From: JADKIH01 sp031417395
Lineage (GTDB): Bacteria; Bacteroidota; Bacteroidia; AKYH767-A; 2013-40CM-41-45
Length of the DNA: 64,000 nt
Assembly: GCA_031417395.1 (NCBI GenBank)
Contig: JANOVM010000062.1
Location: forward strand, 62,001-126,000
Direction of reading: 5' to 3'
The translations under genes were made by a program, and so were the position numbers. Numbering within the stretch: position 1 is the stretch's first letter; every line of letters starts with the position of its first letter. Of this stretch, positions 9,227 through 18,818 are shown piece by piece. The notes beneath the pieces were generated by a model. The model made no database searches. It saw nothing but the letters and a program-made list of their open reading frames with translations, and had not been told where the DNA came from.

Positions 9227-9231
9227 CAGGA

Positions 9232-10170
9232 ATGAAATTCCCATCCCCCGTATCCCTGTCAGAATTAGCAGCTTTAACCGGCAGCCGCATTGTAGGTAAT
9301 GATAATATGATGGTCAGCGGCATTAATGAAATTCATAAAGTAGAAAAAGGCGACATCACTTTCGTTGATCATCCTAAATACTATGAAAAGGCACTGGGTT
9401 CTGCAGCTACATTTGTAATTATCAATAAGGAAGTGATTGTTCCCGAAGGAAAAGCTTTGCTTTTTTCTGAAGATCCTTTTTCAACCTATATTAAAATTGT
9501 AAAAAAATTCAGAACGTTTATTCCTGCCGTTAATGGAATAAGTTCTACCGCTCAAATCGGTGAAGGAAGTGTATTACAGCCTGGAGTCTTTGTGGGGGAA
9601 AAAGTTAAGATCGGCAAAAATTGCATTATTCATTCCAATGTTTCAATCTACGATCATACTGAAATCGGTGACGATGTAATTATTCATGCCAATACAGTAA
9701 TCGGTTCAGATGCTTTCTATTTTAAAAGACGAGTGGAAGGATATGATAAAATGTTGTCATGTGGAAGAGTAATCATTCACGATAAGGTTGAAATAGGAGC
9801 ATCTTGTACAATAGATAAAGGGGTTTCAGGAGATACTGTAATTGGTCAGGGTACTAAAATTGATAATCAGGTTCACGTTGGTCATGATACAGTGATCGGA
9901 AAAAATTGCCTTTTCGCTGCTCAGGTTGGAATTGCAGGAGTTGTAACCATTGAAGACGATGTTATTTTATGGGGACAAGTAGGAGTTCAGAAAGACCTGA
10001 CGATTGGAAAAGGCGCAGTAGTGCTTGGACAATCAGGAATACCAAAATCACTGGAAGGCGGTAAAACATATTTTGGAAGTCCTGTGCAGGAAGCACGTGA
10101 AAAGATGCGTGAACTGGCGCTTGTAAAACAATTGCCGGAAATTATCGTTAAGTTGAAAAGAAAGAATTAA
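9232..10170 (+). CDS. lpxD: LpxD-type UDP-3-O-acylglucosamine N-acyltransferase
   Basis: LpxD adds the N-linked hydroxyacyl chain to UDP-3-O-acyl-glucosamine in lipid A synthesis. Residues ~1-100 match the LpxD N-terminal nucleotide-binding domain (VSLSELAALTGSRIVG, then GDITFVDHPKY). Residues ~105-285 are left-handed beta-helix hexapeptide repeats (IGEGSVLQPGVFVGEKVKIG). The probable catalytic His is in DNQVHVGHDTVIG. At 312 residues it is somewhat shorter than classical LpxD, and it has GSDAFYFKRR where classical enzymes have a GFGYA-like segment. Bacteroidota often carry an LpxD paralogue of this type, so it may be a paralogue rather than the main LpxD. The downstream phosphatase gene begins 1 bp after its stop. 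Confidence 0.8.
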   Translation: MKFPSPVSLSELAALTGSRIVGNDNMMVSGINEIHKVEKGDITFVDHPKYYEKALGSAATFVIINKEVIVPEGKALLFSEDPFSTYIKIVKKFRTFIPAVNGISSTAQIGEGSVLQPGVFVGEKVKIGKNCIIHSNVSIYDHTEIGDDVIIHANTVIGSDAFYFKRRVEGYDKMLSCGRVIIHDKVEIGASCTIDKGVSGDTVIGQGTKIDNQVHVGHDTVIGKNCLFAAQVGIAGVVTIEDDVILWGQVGVQKDLTIGKGAVVLGQSGIPKSLEGGKTYFGSPVQEAREKMRELALVKQLPEIIVKLKRKN

Positions 10171-10171
10171 A

Positions 10172-11425
10172 GTGGCTATACAGGAAAAAAATTTATCGCC
10201 GGGACCGCAAATCACCGAATTGCAGAACGAGTTACAGGCCAAAAAAACGCAATTGCATTGGCTGCTTCAGATTACGAAGGCAATCAACTATAATTTTTCT
10301 ACCAAACAATTGCTTGATGTATATGAGCATGTTCTTGCCAGTCAGCTGAAAGTTGAAAAATTTGCTCTGCTTATCAATGAAGATAAATGGAAATGTGTTT
10401 TGCTGTCCGGCACCAATAAGAGCCTGAATGAATTCGATATGGAGGGCATCCTTACGGAGCTAAACAAAATTCAAAACAATCCAATGGATCAGGAGTTGTG
10501 GATCAATACTTTCGATACCATTCTTCCCGTTTATCATAAAGACCAATTGCTGGCTTATGCATTCATTGGCGGACTTACCAATTCAATTATCCCAAAGAAG
10601 AATGAACTGTGTTCATTTATTCACACCATTACCAATCTCATTGTTGTGGCTTTGGAGAATAATCACACAGCCAAAGAAAGAATACGACAAGTTGGTATAC
10701 GCAAAGAACTGGAATTAGCCGCGCAGATGCAGTCCATGCTTTTTCCTGTCAAACTTCCAAGCAGCAGTCATTATGAACTTTATGCAACCTATCTGCCGCA
10801 TCAGGAAGTGGGAGGAGATTATTATGATTTCATTGAGTTGAATGAAAATGAATTTATCTTTTGCATGGCCGATGTTTCGGGAAAGGGAATAGCTGCTGCT
10901 TTACTGATGTCAAATTTCCAAGCCAACCTTCACGCCTTAATTCATCATACACCTTCTTTATCTGAGCTGGTGCGATTGTTAAACGACAAGGTGTATTCCA
11001 GTGCCAAAGGAGAAAAATTCATTACTTTTTTTATTGGGCGTTATAATTTACAAAACAGGCAGCTTCATTATGTTAATGCCGGACACAATCCACCTTTTTT
11101 GATTCATGAGAAAGTTGTCTACATGCTAAACGAAGGCACGACAGGACTCGGCATGTTTGAAGAGCTTCCTTTTGTAAACCAGGGTAATGTTTTTATTCCA
11201 CCCAATGCTATGCTTCATTGTTATACAGACGGAGTAACGGATGTAGAAAATGAAAAGGGAGTTGAATTTGGTATGCAGCACCTGAATAAATTTCTTATGG
11301 ATCGTATTCAATTGCACAACATGCAGCAATTACACAAACAATTGATTGAAACGATTTCAGCTTTTAAAGAAAACAGGAATTACACGGATGATATTACGTT
11401 AATGAGTTTTTGGTTTAAAGGCTAG
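10172..11425 (+). CDS. SpoIIE/RsbU-type PP2C phosphatase with GAF-like sensor domain
   Basis: The start is GTG at 10172, one base after the lpxD-like stop, so the two genes should be translationally linked. A short coiled coil (residues ~15-45) leads into a GAF-like domain (~45-165). The C-terminal half is a PP2C/SpoIIE serine phosphatase: metal-binding motifs EVGGDYYDF, MADVSGKGIAAALLMS, YTDGVTDVEN and YTDDITLM are all present, so it should be active. Proteins of this type dephosphorylate anti-sigma-factor antagonists (STAS proteins) in partner-switching pathways. No anti-sigma or STAS partner is encoded in the window. Pairing with a lipid A gene may mean that it reports on envelope status, but that is inference. 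Confidence 0.9.
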   Translation: MAIQEKNLSPGPQITELQNELQAKKTQLHWLLQITKAINYNFSTKQLLDVYEHVLASQLKVEKFALLINEDKWKCVLLSGTNKSLNEFDMEGILTELNKIQNNPMDQELWINTFDTILPVYHKDQLLAYAFIGGLTNSIIPKKNELCSFIHTITNLIVVALENNHTAKERIRQVGIRKELELAAQMQSMLFPVKLPSSSHYELYATYLPHQEVGGDYYDFIELNENEFIFCMADVSGKGIAAALLMSNFQANLHALIHHTPSLSELVRLLNDKVYSSAKGEKFITFFIGRYNLQNRQLHYVNAGHNPPFLIHEKVVYMLNEGTTGLGMFEELPFVNQGNVFIPPNAMLHCYTDGVTDVENEKGVEFGMQHLNKFLMDRIQLHNMQQLHKQLIETISAFKENRNYTDDITLMSFWFKG

Positions 11426-11452
11426 ATCTAAATTAGCAAGTATTGTTTCAGG

Positions 11453-12910
11453 TCAATCCCTTAATGCTTCTTTTGAAGGTTCCACCACTTTATTTTGGTA
11501 AATATCCATAGATACCAGCATAGCTATAAAAGCCCAGACAGGAACGGATAATTTATCGGTATCAAGAAAATTATTTAATGTCCCGTGAACAAAATAGGTA
11601 AGTATGCCCAGTAAAATTCCTAAAGTGAGTCTTCGGATATTCGGGTCTTTTACTGTTGCATATAACTTTGAGGATCGATAGAAAAGAGTGATAACAATAA
11701 GTAAGACAGCAACCATACCCAAAACACCTTCTTCAGCAAGGGGGCCGATGTATTCGCTGTGTGCATTGCCCATATCACCGGCATTCGTACTGATAATAGT
11801 CATCTCGCTTGATTTCTGATACGGCGCATAATTAAACTGATAGGTTCCGGGTCCCCAACCCCAGAAAGGACGTTGTTCCCACATTCGCAAAGCGCTATTC
11901 CACCGGTTGATTCGTTCGAGGTTGGAAGCATCGGTTGAAATGTTAGAAATGGAACGTATGTGTTTATTAAAATCGGTTGCTGAATCTTGTCTGTTTTTTT
12001 CGAGTTTCATAAATATGTCGGTACGAAACAAGAGGAAAGCTGTTAAGACAGCAGCGATTATAATAATGACATTAATAAACTTTATCCTGAAAAAATACAC
12101 AAAGAAAGCCAGCAGTGAAATAATAAGGCTAAGCCAAGCAGCACGTGTATAGGATAAGATAATTGCCGTAATAAATATTGCCGCAGTTATTCCTGCTAAA
12201 AATCGTTCGCGAACGGAAGCATAACGGTCGCGCATAAAAGAAATTAAGGGAGGAATAAACAATGCTATTGCTGCAGCATAAGCCGTATGATCATTGTAAA
12301 ACGGTATCATTACCCAATGAGCAGCTTTTTGTGTCCATCCATTTTCTGCATGGCGAAAAATAGTATATATAATGACGATAAGAAGTGAAGTTCCGTAAAG
12401 CCAGATAAATCTTTTTATGTTTTTGGGATTCCTGAAAAGCTGCGTACCCAGCAAATACATTGGAACAATAAACCACAATTGTGACAACAAATGTTTCAAC
12501 GAAACGATTGGCATGGAGCTGGTAAGCGATGTTATAAACATCCATAAAACATGAAATCCAATGGCCAGGGAAACAGGGTGGTAAAGTACTCTTCTGTCAA
12601 AACCACCTTCGAAAATAAACTTGAAAACAAATATCAGTAAAATACCAAACATTAATGGTTCGCCCGGAATGCTTAAAGCAGGACCGCTTGTTTTATCATT
12701 CATCACTATTCCCAGGGGAGTGGCAAAAGCGATAATCAATAGTACTGTATCAAGCGAAAAGATAGAAAGGTAAATAACAATTAAAGCCAGAGGAAAAAAG
12801 GCAACCCAAAAAGATTCCTTAACCAGCATGTAGATTCCTGCGGCAATAAAAGAAATCATTATGCCGTAAAACCATCGAAGTTCGATCTTATCAGGAATCG
12901 TATTATTCAA
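11453..12910 (-). CDS. O-antigen ligase-like polytopic membrane protein
   Basis: The product has 485 residues with about 11-12 hydrophobic segments. The signature of the Wzy/WaaL O-antigen ligase family (PF04932-like) is in the second half: SYTRAAWLSLIISLLA, then RWNSALRMWEQRPFWGWGPG and NAHSEYIGPLAEEGVLG, the last carrying the conserved His. Such proteins ligate or polymerise lipid-linked glycans on the periplasmic face of the inner membrane. It is followed, reading upstream, by two Wzz-like genes on the same strand (4 bp and then 21 bp apart), so it probably belongs to one operon with them. Ligase and polymerase cannot be told apart from sequence alone. Confidence 0.85.
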   Translation of the reverse strand: MNNTIPDKIELRWFYGIMISFIAAGIYMLVKESFWVAFFPLALIVIYLSIFSLDTVLLIIAFATPLGIVMNDKTSGPALSIPGEPLMFGILLIFVFKFIFEGGFDRRVLYHPVSLAIGFHVLWMFITSLTSSMPIVSLKHLLSQLWFIVPMYLLGTQLFRNPKNIKRFIWLYGTSLLIVIIYTIFRHAENGWTQKAAHWVMIPFYNDHTAYAAAIALFIPPLISFMRDRYASVRERFLAGITAAIFITAIILSYTRAAWLSLIISLLAFFVYFFRIKFINVIIIIAAVLTAFLLFRTDIFMKLEKNRQDSATDFNKHIRSISNISTDASNLERINRWNSALRMWEQRPFWGWGPGTYQFNYAPYQKSSEMTIISTNAGDMGNAHSEYIGPLAEEGVLGMVAVLLIVITLFYRSSKLYATVKDPNIRRLTLGILLGILTYFVHGTLNNFLDTDKLSVPVWAFIAMLVSMDIYQNKVVEPSKEALRD

Positions 12911-12914
12911 ACTT

Positions 12915-13862
12915 TTACTTTTTACCGGTATTAAAAATTAAGAGCAGCATAAAAGAAACAAGCAGAGAAACACCTACACTTACAACAACTATAAGCCACC
13001 GCACAGGGTAAGCTTTTTTATCAGACGGAAAGGGCTTGGTTACAACATTTGCATAGGTCAGCTTTTTGAAAACATCCCTGTAAGCATTTTCATAAACAAG
13101 CTTAATATCGTTATAGGTTCCTCTCACACGCCATAGATGTTCAGTAAGGGAAGTGTATTCATTGCCTTTTTCTTTAAGGTTTTCAAACAAGGATTTCCCA
13201 TCGCTGTAGGATTTTCCATTTCCGGAAGATCCGCCACGCATGATAGAACGCATTACTTCCCTTGTTTGCTGCTTAATATCAAGCAAACCATATTTAACAC
13301 TATACTCATGCAGAATATTTTCCATGGAATCCATTTCATGCTTCTTCTTTTCCAACTGTTCGCCGGCAATTAACATTACTTCATAGGACTTTTCTACCTG
13401 CAAGGCGCGGGACTTAACATTAAAATAATGAATTATGGAATCAGCGATAGAGGATGCAATAAGAGGGTCCGTGTCAAAAACAGTAATTTCCATGGACTCA
13501 TATTCTGTTTTTTTAATGGTGATGTTCTCATCATACATTTGATAAATCCTGCTTTTATAACTTTTAACTCTTGTAGTGTCAAGATCGTAATGTTTGTAGA
13601 GATTGAATGATTGAATAATTCTGTCGCGTATATCATACGATTGCGCCAGTTGAAGCATTTGTTCGGTCGGACTTTCAGTAGAATAAGCAATAAGGTTGGA
13701 GGGGTAAATCACTGCAAATGATTTATATTTCGGTTTAATAAAATAGGGTGAAGAGAAAATTATTGAACCTGCTAAACTTATGAGCCCGATAATTATCAAG
13801 TGTTTTTTCCATTTGGCAACTAACCTGAGAAGTTCAATTGAATTAAAGAATGTATTATCCAT
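12915..13862 (-). CDS. Wzz-like chain-length determinant protein
   Basis: The protein has 315 residues with the classical polysaccharide co-polymerase layout. A first membrane helix (residues ~20-42, IIIGLISLAGSIIFSS) is followed by a periplasmic Wzz domain with a coiled coil (~150-190), then a second helix (~285-310) preceded by the Pro-rich stretch KPFPSDKKAYPVRW. There is no fused tyrosine kinase domain, so it is a PCP1-type protein. It overlaps functionally with the larger paralogue next door. Its role is to set glycan chain length together with the ligase/polymerase encoded 4 bp downstream. Confidence 0.85.
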   Translation of the reverse strand: MDNTFFNSIELLRLVAKWKKHLIIIGLISLAGSIIFSSPYFIKPKYKSFAVIYPSNLIAYSTESPTEQMLQLAQSYDIRDRIIQSFNLYKHYDLDTTRVKSYKSRIYQMYDENITIKKTEYESMEITVFDTDPLIASSIADSIIHYFNVKSRALQVEKSYEVMLIAGEQLEKKKHEMDSMENILHEYSVKYGLLDIKQQTREVMRSIMRGGSSGNGKSYSDGKSLFENLKEKGNEYTSLTEHLWRVRGTYNDIKLVYENAYRDVFKKLTYANVVTKPFPSDKKAYPVRWLIVVVSVGVSLLVSFMLLLIFNTGKK

Positions 13863-13883
13863 TTATTTCTTTTACTGTTTGAT

Positions 13884-14999
13884 TTATAAATTATATTTAA
13901 TTTCTTTCATGCGTTCAAATATGCTGATTAGGATAACAGAAAGCATAAAACTTAACGTAATGGAAACAAGAACGATTAGCCAGCGAATAGGATAGCATTT
14001 TTTTTCTGAAACCATGGCTTTGTTGACAATAAACTTAGGTGTCAGGCTCTGATTGGCATCAACAGAAAGTTTATCAAATTGTTTTTTTGTTTTTGATATT
14101 TCTTCCCTATCAAGGGTAAGCTGCTCATTCAATGAAACACTGGCTCCTCCATATCTGGCAAGATTGTCAAGTTGAGCAGTAAGACCTTTCAACCTTGCTT
14201 CAGCTCCCATTATCCTTGCCCGGGTTCCCAAAATAGCTGTGTCTGTAGATGATTTGTATTTTTCAAGTATACTTAGACTAGCTTTTTCATTGTAAAAAGT
14301 AGATGTAGCAAGAGTAAATTCTTTATTCAGGATTTCTGACTGACTGGGGAAATCCATTACACCCATTTTACATATTTTTTGAAGCGAATCTTCCTTTTGC
14401 TTAATCGATTCTAATTTTTCTTCGTATGATTTTTTTACAATAACCAGAGCATCTTCAGCTCTTGAGTGTTGAATTTTATTTTTAACAGAATCAAGTAAGG
14501 AAGAGATATCGTTGGCTATATCAGCTGCCATTTTTGGGTCTGTATCAAGCACATCTATTCTGACTGACATAAATTCAGTTCGGGAAAAGCTAATATTGCT
14601 TTTAAATTTTTCGAATAATTCAGTCATCGGGAATTTTTCTTCACTATCAATTCCGTAATGATTTATTAAGTCATATTTCTTAATAATTATACCACGTATT
14701 TCATCCGAATTGAGAATTTGCAGCATTTGCTCAGCCTGCTCTTCTTCTCCAAATGCAAGAATGTCCTGTTTTTCAGAACCATTTTCTTCTAAAAGAGCTT
14801 TACTAATTGAATTAGTAGCCGATGGAAAAAAGATAACAGATGACCTGAATTTTGGTTTTATAAAATAAGGGCCTGAAAAAATGTACGAGCCAATTGAAGT
14901 CAATAGAAAAATAATAATCAGTGGCTTACGCCATCTCACCAAAAGAAACAATAGACTTGTTGATTCCAGGTATGCTTTTTCTCTGGCTTTTTGAAACAT
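13884..14999 (-). CDS. Wzz-like chain-length determinant protein, larger paralogue
   Basis: The 371-residue protein shares the layout of its neighbour: TM helix (residues ~25-47, IIIFLLTSIGSYIFSGPYF), the same YFIKPKFRS motif, periplasmic coiled coil (~170-300) and a C-terminal TM helix preceded by KKCYPIRWLIVLVS. The two genes probably arose by tandem duplication. A perfect -7 box lies at 15031-15038, so this is likely the first gene of the wzz-wzz-ligase operon. No kinase domain is present. Confidence 0.85.
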   Translation of the reverse strand: MFQKAREKAYLESTSLLFLLVRWRKPLIIIFLLTSIGSYIFSGPYFIKPKFRSSVIFFPSATNSISKALLEENGSEKQDILAFGEEEQAEQMLQILNSDEIRGIIIKKYDLINHYGIDSEEKFPMTELFEKFKSNISFSRTEFMSVRIDVLDTDPKMAADIANDISSLLDSVKNKIQHSRAEDALVIVKKSYEEKLESIKQKEDSLQKICKMGVMDFPSQSEILNKEFTLATSTFYNEKASLSILEKYKSSTDTAILGTRARIMGAEARLKGLTAQLDNLARYGGASVSLNEQLTLDREEISKTKKQFDKLSVDANQSLTPKFIVNKAMVSEKKCYPIRWLIVLVSITLSFMLSVILISIFERMKEIKYNL

Positions 15000-15030
15000 T
15001 CTGTGTGAGGTGGTATTGGGAAAAGGGATT

Positions 15031-15038
15031 CAAAGGTA
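15031..15038 (-). promoter_or_regulatory. -7 box TACCTTTG upstream of the wzz-wzz-ligase operon
   Basis: On the minus strand TACCTTTG is a perfect Bacteroidota -7 consensus, 31 bp upstream of the ATG at 14999. A -33 TTG is not obvious at the standard spacing. Confidence 0.5.
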
Positions 15039-15211
15039 GAAAAGGAATCGTAAATTGAAAATTTCGATTTCTGCCCCTGTTAATTCTTGGTTTTTTTGGA
15101 GCTTTTAAATAATGATTAAGTATTAAGCGCTGATTATCTGATAATTACGAAATTAAATAACTAATTTATTTTAAGGTATTGAACATTATTGATGATCAAT
15201 TTTCAGCCATT

Positions 15212-16663
15212 TCATTCTTCATATTTAACAATTACATATAAATTTTTAATACTTATTAGTCCGGTAACTAATGCCATACCGAAGCAACTTGCCCCGCAAA
15301 TTGCAAGTTTACTCATCCAATGCATTTCTAAACCGGTAATTAAGATGTTTATTAATATTGAGCTGATAATAAACAATATAAGCTTACCCAAAAAAGTATA
15401 GTTTATACGAAAATCGAAAGCTTTTTGAGCCATAATTATCTGGGCGAGAGCAGTAAAAACCTGCGTTGTAATCGATGAAATTGCAGCGCCTGTTGCTGAC
15501 ATTTTTGGAATTAGAATTAAGTTTAAAACAATATTCATAAGCATGCCTGTACTTGCCATGAAATTAAGCTGACGAAGATTGCCATTTGCCGTTAGCAGCG
15601 TTCCAAAAATATAGGTAGAGGAAATAGGAATAAAGCAGCACATTAAGATTCTAAAAACCGAAGCCGATTCTTCAATATGGTTTCCATTATAAAGCATATT
15701 CATAATTTCATAGCTGAAAAAATAGCTGCATGTGGCTACAATAATGGCCGGAATAACAAGTAAAGAAACAGCAAGTCTTACCATTTCTTCTATATTTTGC
15801 TTCAGTTTTATCATTCTTGAAAAAATGGGAAGCAGTAAACCTGCAAATAGAAAAGCAATCATGTTTGATGCATCAAGCAGTCTGTAAGCTGAAGCGTATA
15901 CCCCTGCTTCATGGGCTCCAATACGAAAAGGCAACAATCGCTCAAGCATAACGCCGTCAATTCTATTGTAAAACGTCATTAACAGAACCAGTACAGCATA
16001 AGGGTAGCTTTTTTTAAGGATTAATAAAAAAAATGGCCACCTCCAGCGTAAGCGTCTGATCTTAGCTTTTTTCATTACAATGATCAGCGTTATAAAAGCT
16101 GTAATAATATATGCTAAGGTTTGTGAATAAATAAACCAACGAATATCAAAATGCCCCGACGACTTATAGTTTATCAATAATATACTGCATAGTACAATCA
16201 TTATTAACCTGTCGAGAACTGAAATAATGCTGTCGGTTTTGAACAAATGCAAGCCGGCCAGATTAGATCTCAAATACATAATGAAAGAAATCAATACCTG
16301 GTTAAATATTACGGCCATAAGCATCTTCATCATGTCATCCGTATAGCCAATAACAAGTCCCCCAATTAATGTTATCAAAACGAAAACTCCTGCAAGCAAA
16401 AAGCGCAGAACTATTATACTCGATAAATGTTTACTGAGTAAATGATTGTTTTGAGAAATGTTTTTATTGTTGAAATTTGTTATTCCTAGATCTAAAAGGA
16501 TATTCAAAAGGAATGAAAAGTTAAATATGGCATAATAAAAACCATATTGCTCAGTTCCTACAGCATTCTGCACTGCCACTTCAATTCCCAGTATCCAAAA
16601 GGGTTTGATGAGGAGGTTCAGTAAAAGTACCAGTGCTAAATTTGTAACGAACTTCCGCTGCAT
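15212..16663 (-). CDS. Wzx-like polysaccharide flippase (MOP superfamily)
   Basis: The product has 483 residues and about 12-14 predicted membrane helices spread evenly over its length, as in PST/Wzx flippases. The N-terminus (NLALVLLLNLLIKPFWILGIEVAVQ) and the internal SYPYAVLVLLMTFYNRIDGVML resemble the family. It should move undecaprenyl-linked glycan repeat units across the inner membrane. It stands 212 bp upstream of the wzz operon on the same strand, with its own -7 box 16 bp before the start. With the ligase and Wzz proteins it makes a small Wzx/Wzy-type export set; the initiating sugar transferase is not in this window. Confidence 0.85.
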   Translation of the reverse strand: MQRKFVTNLALVLLLNLLIKPFWILGIEVAVQNAVGTEQYGFYYAIFNFSFLLNILLDLGITNFNNKNISQNNHLLSKHLSSIIVLRFLLAGVFVLITLIGGLVIGYTDDMMKMLMAVIFNQVLISFIMYLRSNLAGLHLFKTDSIISVLDRLIMIVLCSILLINYKSSGHFDIRWFIYSQTLAYIITAFITLIIVMKKAKIRRLRWRWPFFLLILKKSYPYAVLVLLMTFYNRIDGVMLERLLPFRIGAHEAGVYASAYRLLDASNMIAFLFAGLLLPIFSRMIKLKQNIEEMVRLAVSLLVIPAIIVATCSYFFSYEIMNMLYNGNHIEESASVFRILMCCFIPISSTYIFGTLLTANGNLRQLNFMASTGMLMNIVLNLILIPKMSATGAAISSITTQVFTALAQIIMAQKAFDFRINYTFLGKLILFIISSILINILITGLEMHWMSKLAICGASCFGMALVTGLISIKNLYVIVKYEE

Positions 16664-16679
16664 ATTGTGTTTTGTTGCG

Positions 16680-16687
16680 CAAATGTA
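16680..16687 (-). promoter_or_regulatory. -7 box TACATTTG upstream of the flippase gene
   Basis: On the minus strand TACATTTG matches TAnnTTTG fully and ends 16 bp before the ATG at 16663. Confidence 0.45.
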
Positions 16688-16730
16688 GTTTAAAACATTT
16701 CAAAAAAACATAAGCAAAACAAATACAAAA

Positions 16731-18734
16731 TTACATAGAACTCTCTTTGCGGACTTTATACCTGCAAAGCCCTTCGTCCAGGTATGTAACATAATCTTTA
16801 ACTCCGATAATACCGCCGCGAGGATCAGCAAGCAGCTTCTCTTTATTATCAATTAATACATAAAAAGGTTGGGAATTTGTATTGTAAATGGATGCCTGAA
16901 AATCGCTCCATTTGTTTCCTGTTGTTTTAATTTTTTTGCCGCTGGTAGGAGATACAAATTGTTGTTCATCCGGTAAAACAGTCTTATCATCGACATACAA
17001 TGAAATAAGTACATATTCCTGAGATAATCTTTTCAATACTGCCGGATCACTCCAAACTTTATCTTCCATTTTACGGCAGTTCACACAGGACCAGCCGGTA
17101 AAGTCTATCATAATTGGTTTGCCCTGGGCTTTTGCATAACGTATGCCTTCATCATAATCATGAAAACAGTTTAAATCGTGCGGACATTCGCTTTCATGTC
17201 CTGTTTTCCATTCTTTATAAAATTCAGGTGGAGGAAAGCCGCTTATTAGTTTTAAGGGGGCGCCCCATATACCGGGAACCAGATACAGGGCAAAAGTAAA
17301 AATCAGTATTGCAATTATTAAACGACCGGAAGAAATTTGAGTAACGGGACTGTCGTGCGAAAGTTGAAGTTTTCCCAAAAGATAAAATCCCCACATAAGT
17401 GCAATAATTATCCATAATGAAATAAATATTTCGCGTTGTAAAAATCCCCAATGATATGCCAGGTCAACGTTGGATAAGAACTTAAGCGCAAGTGCAAGTT
17501 CAAGAAATCCCAAGGATACTTTTACTGTGTTCAGCCAGCCGCCTGACTTAGGCAATGAATTCAGCCATTCGGGGAACAAAGAGAAGAAGGCAAAGGGTAT
17601 GGCCAATGCAAGTGAGAAGCCAAACATTCCTGCCAGGGGGCCTATATAACTTTGTCCTTGCGCTGCTTCAACCAATAGCGTTCCTATAATTGGGCCGGTA
17701 CAGGAAAAAGAAACGAGCGATAATGTAAATGCCATAAAAAAAATCCCAATCAAACCACCCCTGTCGCTTGCTGAATCCGCTTTGTTTATTATCCAGGAGG
17801 GCAATACAATTTCGAATGCCCCAAAGAATGATATGGCAAATATTACGAAGATGACAAAGAAAGCCAGATTGAAAAATGCATTACTTGATAAATCATTTAA
17901 TGCATCGGATCCAAAACTGACAGTTACCAAAAGTCCCAAAGAAACATAAATGAAAATAATAGAAGCTGCATAAATCAAAGCGTTTTTTATTCCTTTTCGT
18001 CTACTACCGCTGCGTTTGGTAAAAAAACTTACCGTCATTGGTATCATTGGAAAAACGCAAGGAGTGAGAAGAGCCAACAAGCCACCAATCATTCCCGCAA
18101 GGAATATTCCGAGAAAAGACCGATCTGAATTGGGAGTGTCGCCCTTGCTAATTCCACAGCCTTCTTCCAGACCATTATTTTTGTTAGGTTCTGATGGACT
18201 AGCTACAGGAACAATAGCCGCTTCATTGAGTGTATCCGTAACGGAATTATTTGAAAGCGTGTCTGAAGAAACAGGAATAGCATCTGATTTGGATTTTCCT
18301 ACCGAAAACGAAAATGCCGTATCCAGTTGAATACACATTTCCAAACATGCCTGGTATTCAATCTTTCCGGTGATCTTACAAGAAGGGTCCTTAACTTTAA
18401 TCTTTTGTTTGAAGGTAGCTTCATTGTAAAACATCATTACGTTCACCATAAAAGATGAATCATATTCCTGCTTGGGCTTAGGTTCTACTACTTTTCCGGA
18501 TAAGCTGTAACAGCCGCTCTGGTCAAATGTAAATAACATAGGCAGCGGACCGCCATCCGGTGTGAATTGAGAATAAATGTGCCAACCTTTATCAAGCTTT
18601 ACATTGAAAATAAGTTCTACTTCCCCGTTTTTTGCTTCGCCGGTTTTGAATGTCCATTTTGCAGGATAAAGCATCTGGCCGAAAGAGGAGTAAGAAATGG
18701 CAATGAATAATAAAACGAGAAGTCTTTTAATCAT
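16731..18734 (-). CDS. dsbD: Thiol:disulfide interchange protein DsbD
   Basis: DsbD carries electrons from cytoplasmic thioredoxin to periplasmic thiol-disulfide partners. The 667-residue protein has all three parts: a signal peptide and N-terminal beta domain (residues ~20-150, with a close Cys pair ACLEMC), a membrane domain (~205-480) with the paired cysteines in TPCVFPMIPMT and SFSCTGPIIG, and a C-terminal thioredoxin-like domain with GWSCVNCRKMEDKVW. Length and cysteines are normal, so it should be functional. A linker rich in Ser/Asn follows the first domain. It is the only gene of its strand run without a close neighbour: 67 bp lie to the flippase and 84 bp to the ABC genes. Confidence 0.95.
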   Translation of the reverse strand: MIKRLLVLLFIAISYSSFGQMLYPAKWTFKTGEAKNGEVELIFNVKLDKGWHIYSQFTPDGGPLPMLFTFDQSGCYSLSGKVVEPKPKQEYDSSFMVNVMMFYNEATFKQKIKVKDPSCKITGKIEYQACLEMCIQLDTAFSFSVGKSKSDAIPVSSDTLSNNSVTDTLNEAAIVPVASPSEPNKNNGLEEGCGISKGDTPNSDRSFLGIFLAGMIGGLLALLTPCVFPMIPMTVSFFTKRSGSRRKGIKNALIYAASIIFIYVSLGLLVTVSFGSDALNDLSSNAFFNLAFFVIFVIFAISFFGAFEIVLPSWIINKADSASDRGGLIGIFFMAFTLSLVSFSCTGPIIGTLLVEAAQGQSYIGPLAGMFGFSLALAIPFAFFSLFPEWLNSLPKSGGWLNTVKVSLGFLELALALKFLSNVDLAYHWGFLQREIFISLWIIIALMWGFYLLGKLQLSHDSPVTQISSGRLIIAILIFTFALYLVPGIWGAPLKLISGFPPPEFYKEWKTGHESECPHDLNCFHDYDEGIRYAKAQGKPIMIDFTGWSCVNCRKMEDKVWSDPAVLKRLSQEYVLISLYVDDKTVLPDEQQFVSPTSGKKIKTTGNKWSDFQASIYNTNSQPFYVLIDNKEKLLADPRGGIIGVKDYVTYLDEGLCRYKVRKESSM

Positions 18735-18818
18735 ATAGGAGTTTTAAATTAATGAATTCCTGACCTGAAAACGGAATCTTTCAGGGTTAATTTTATACGA
18801 CACGAATTTAAAAAATTT

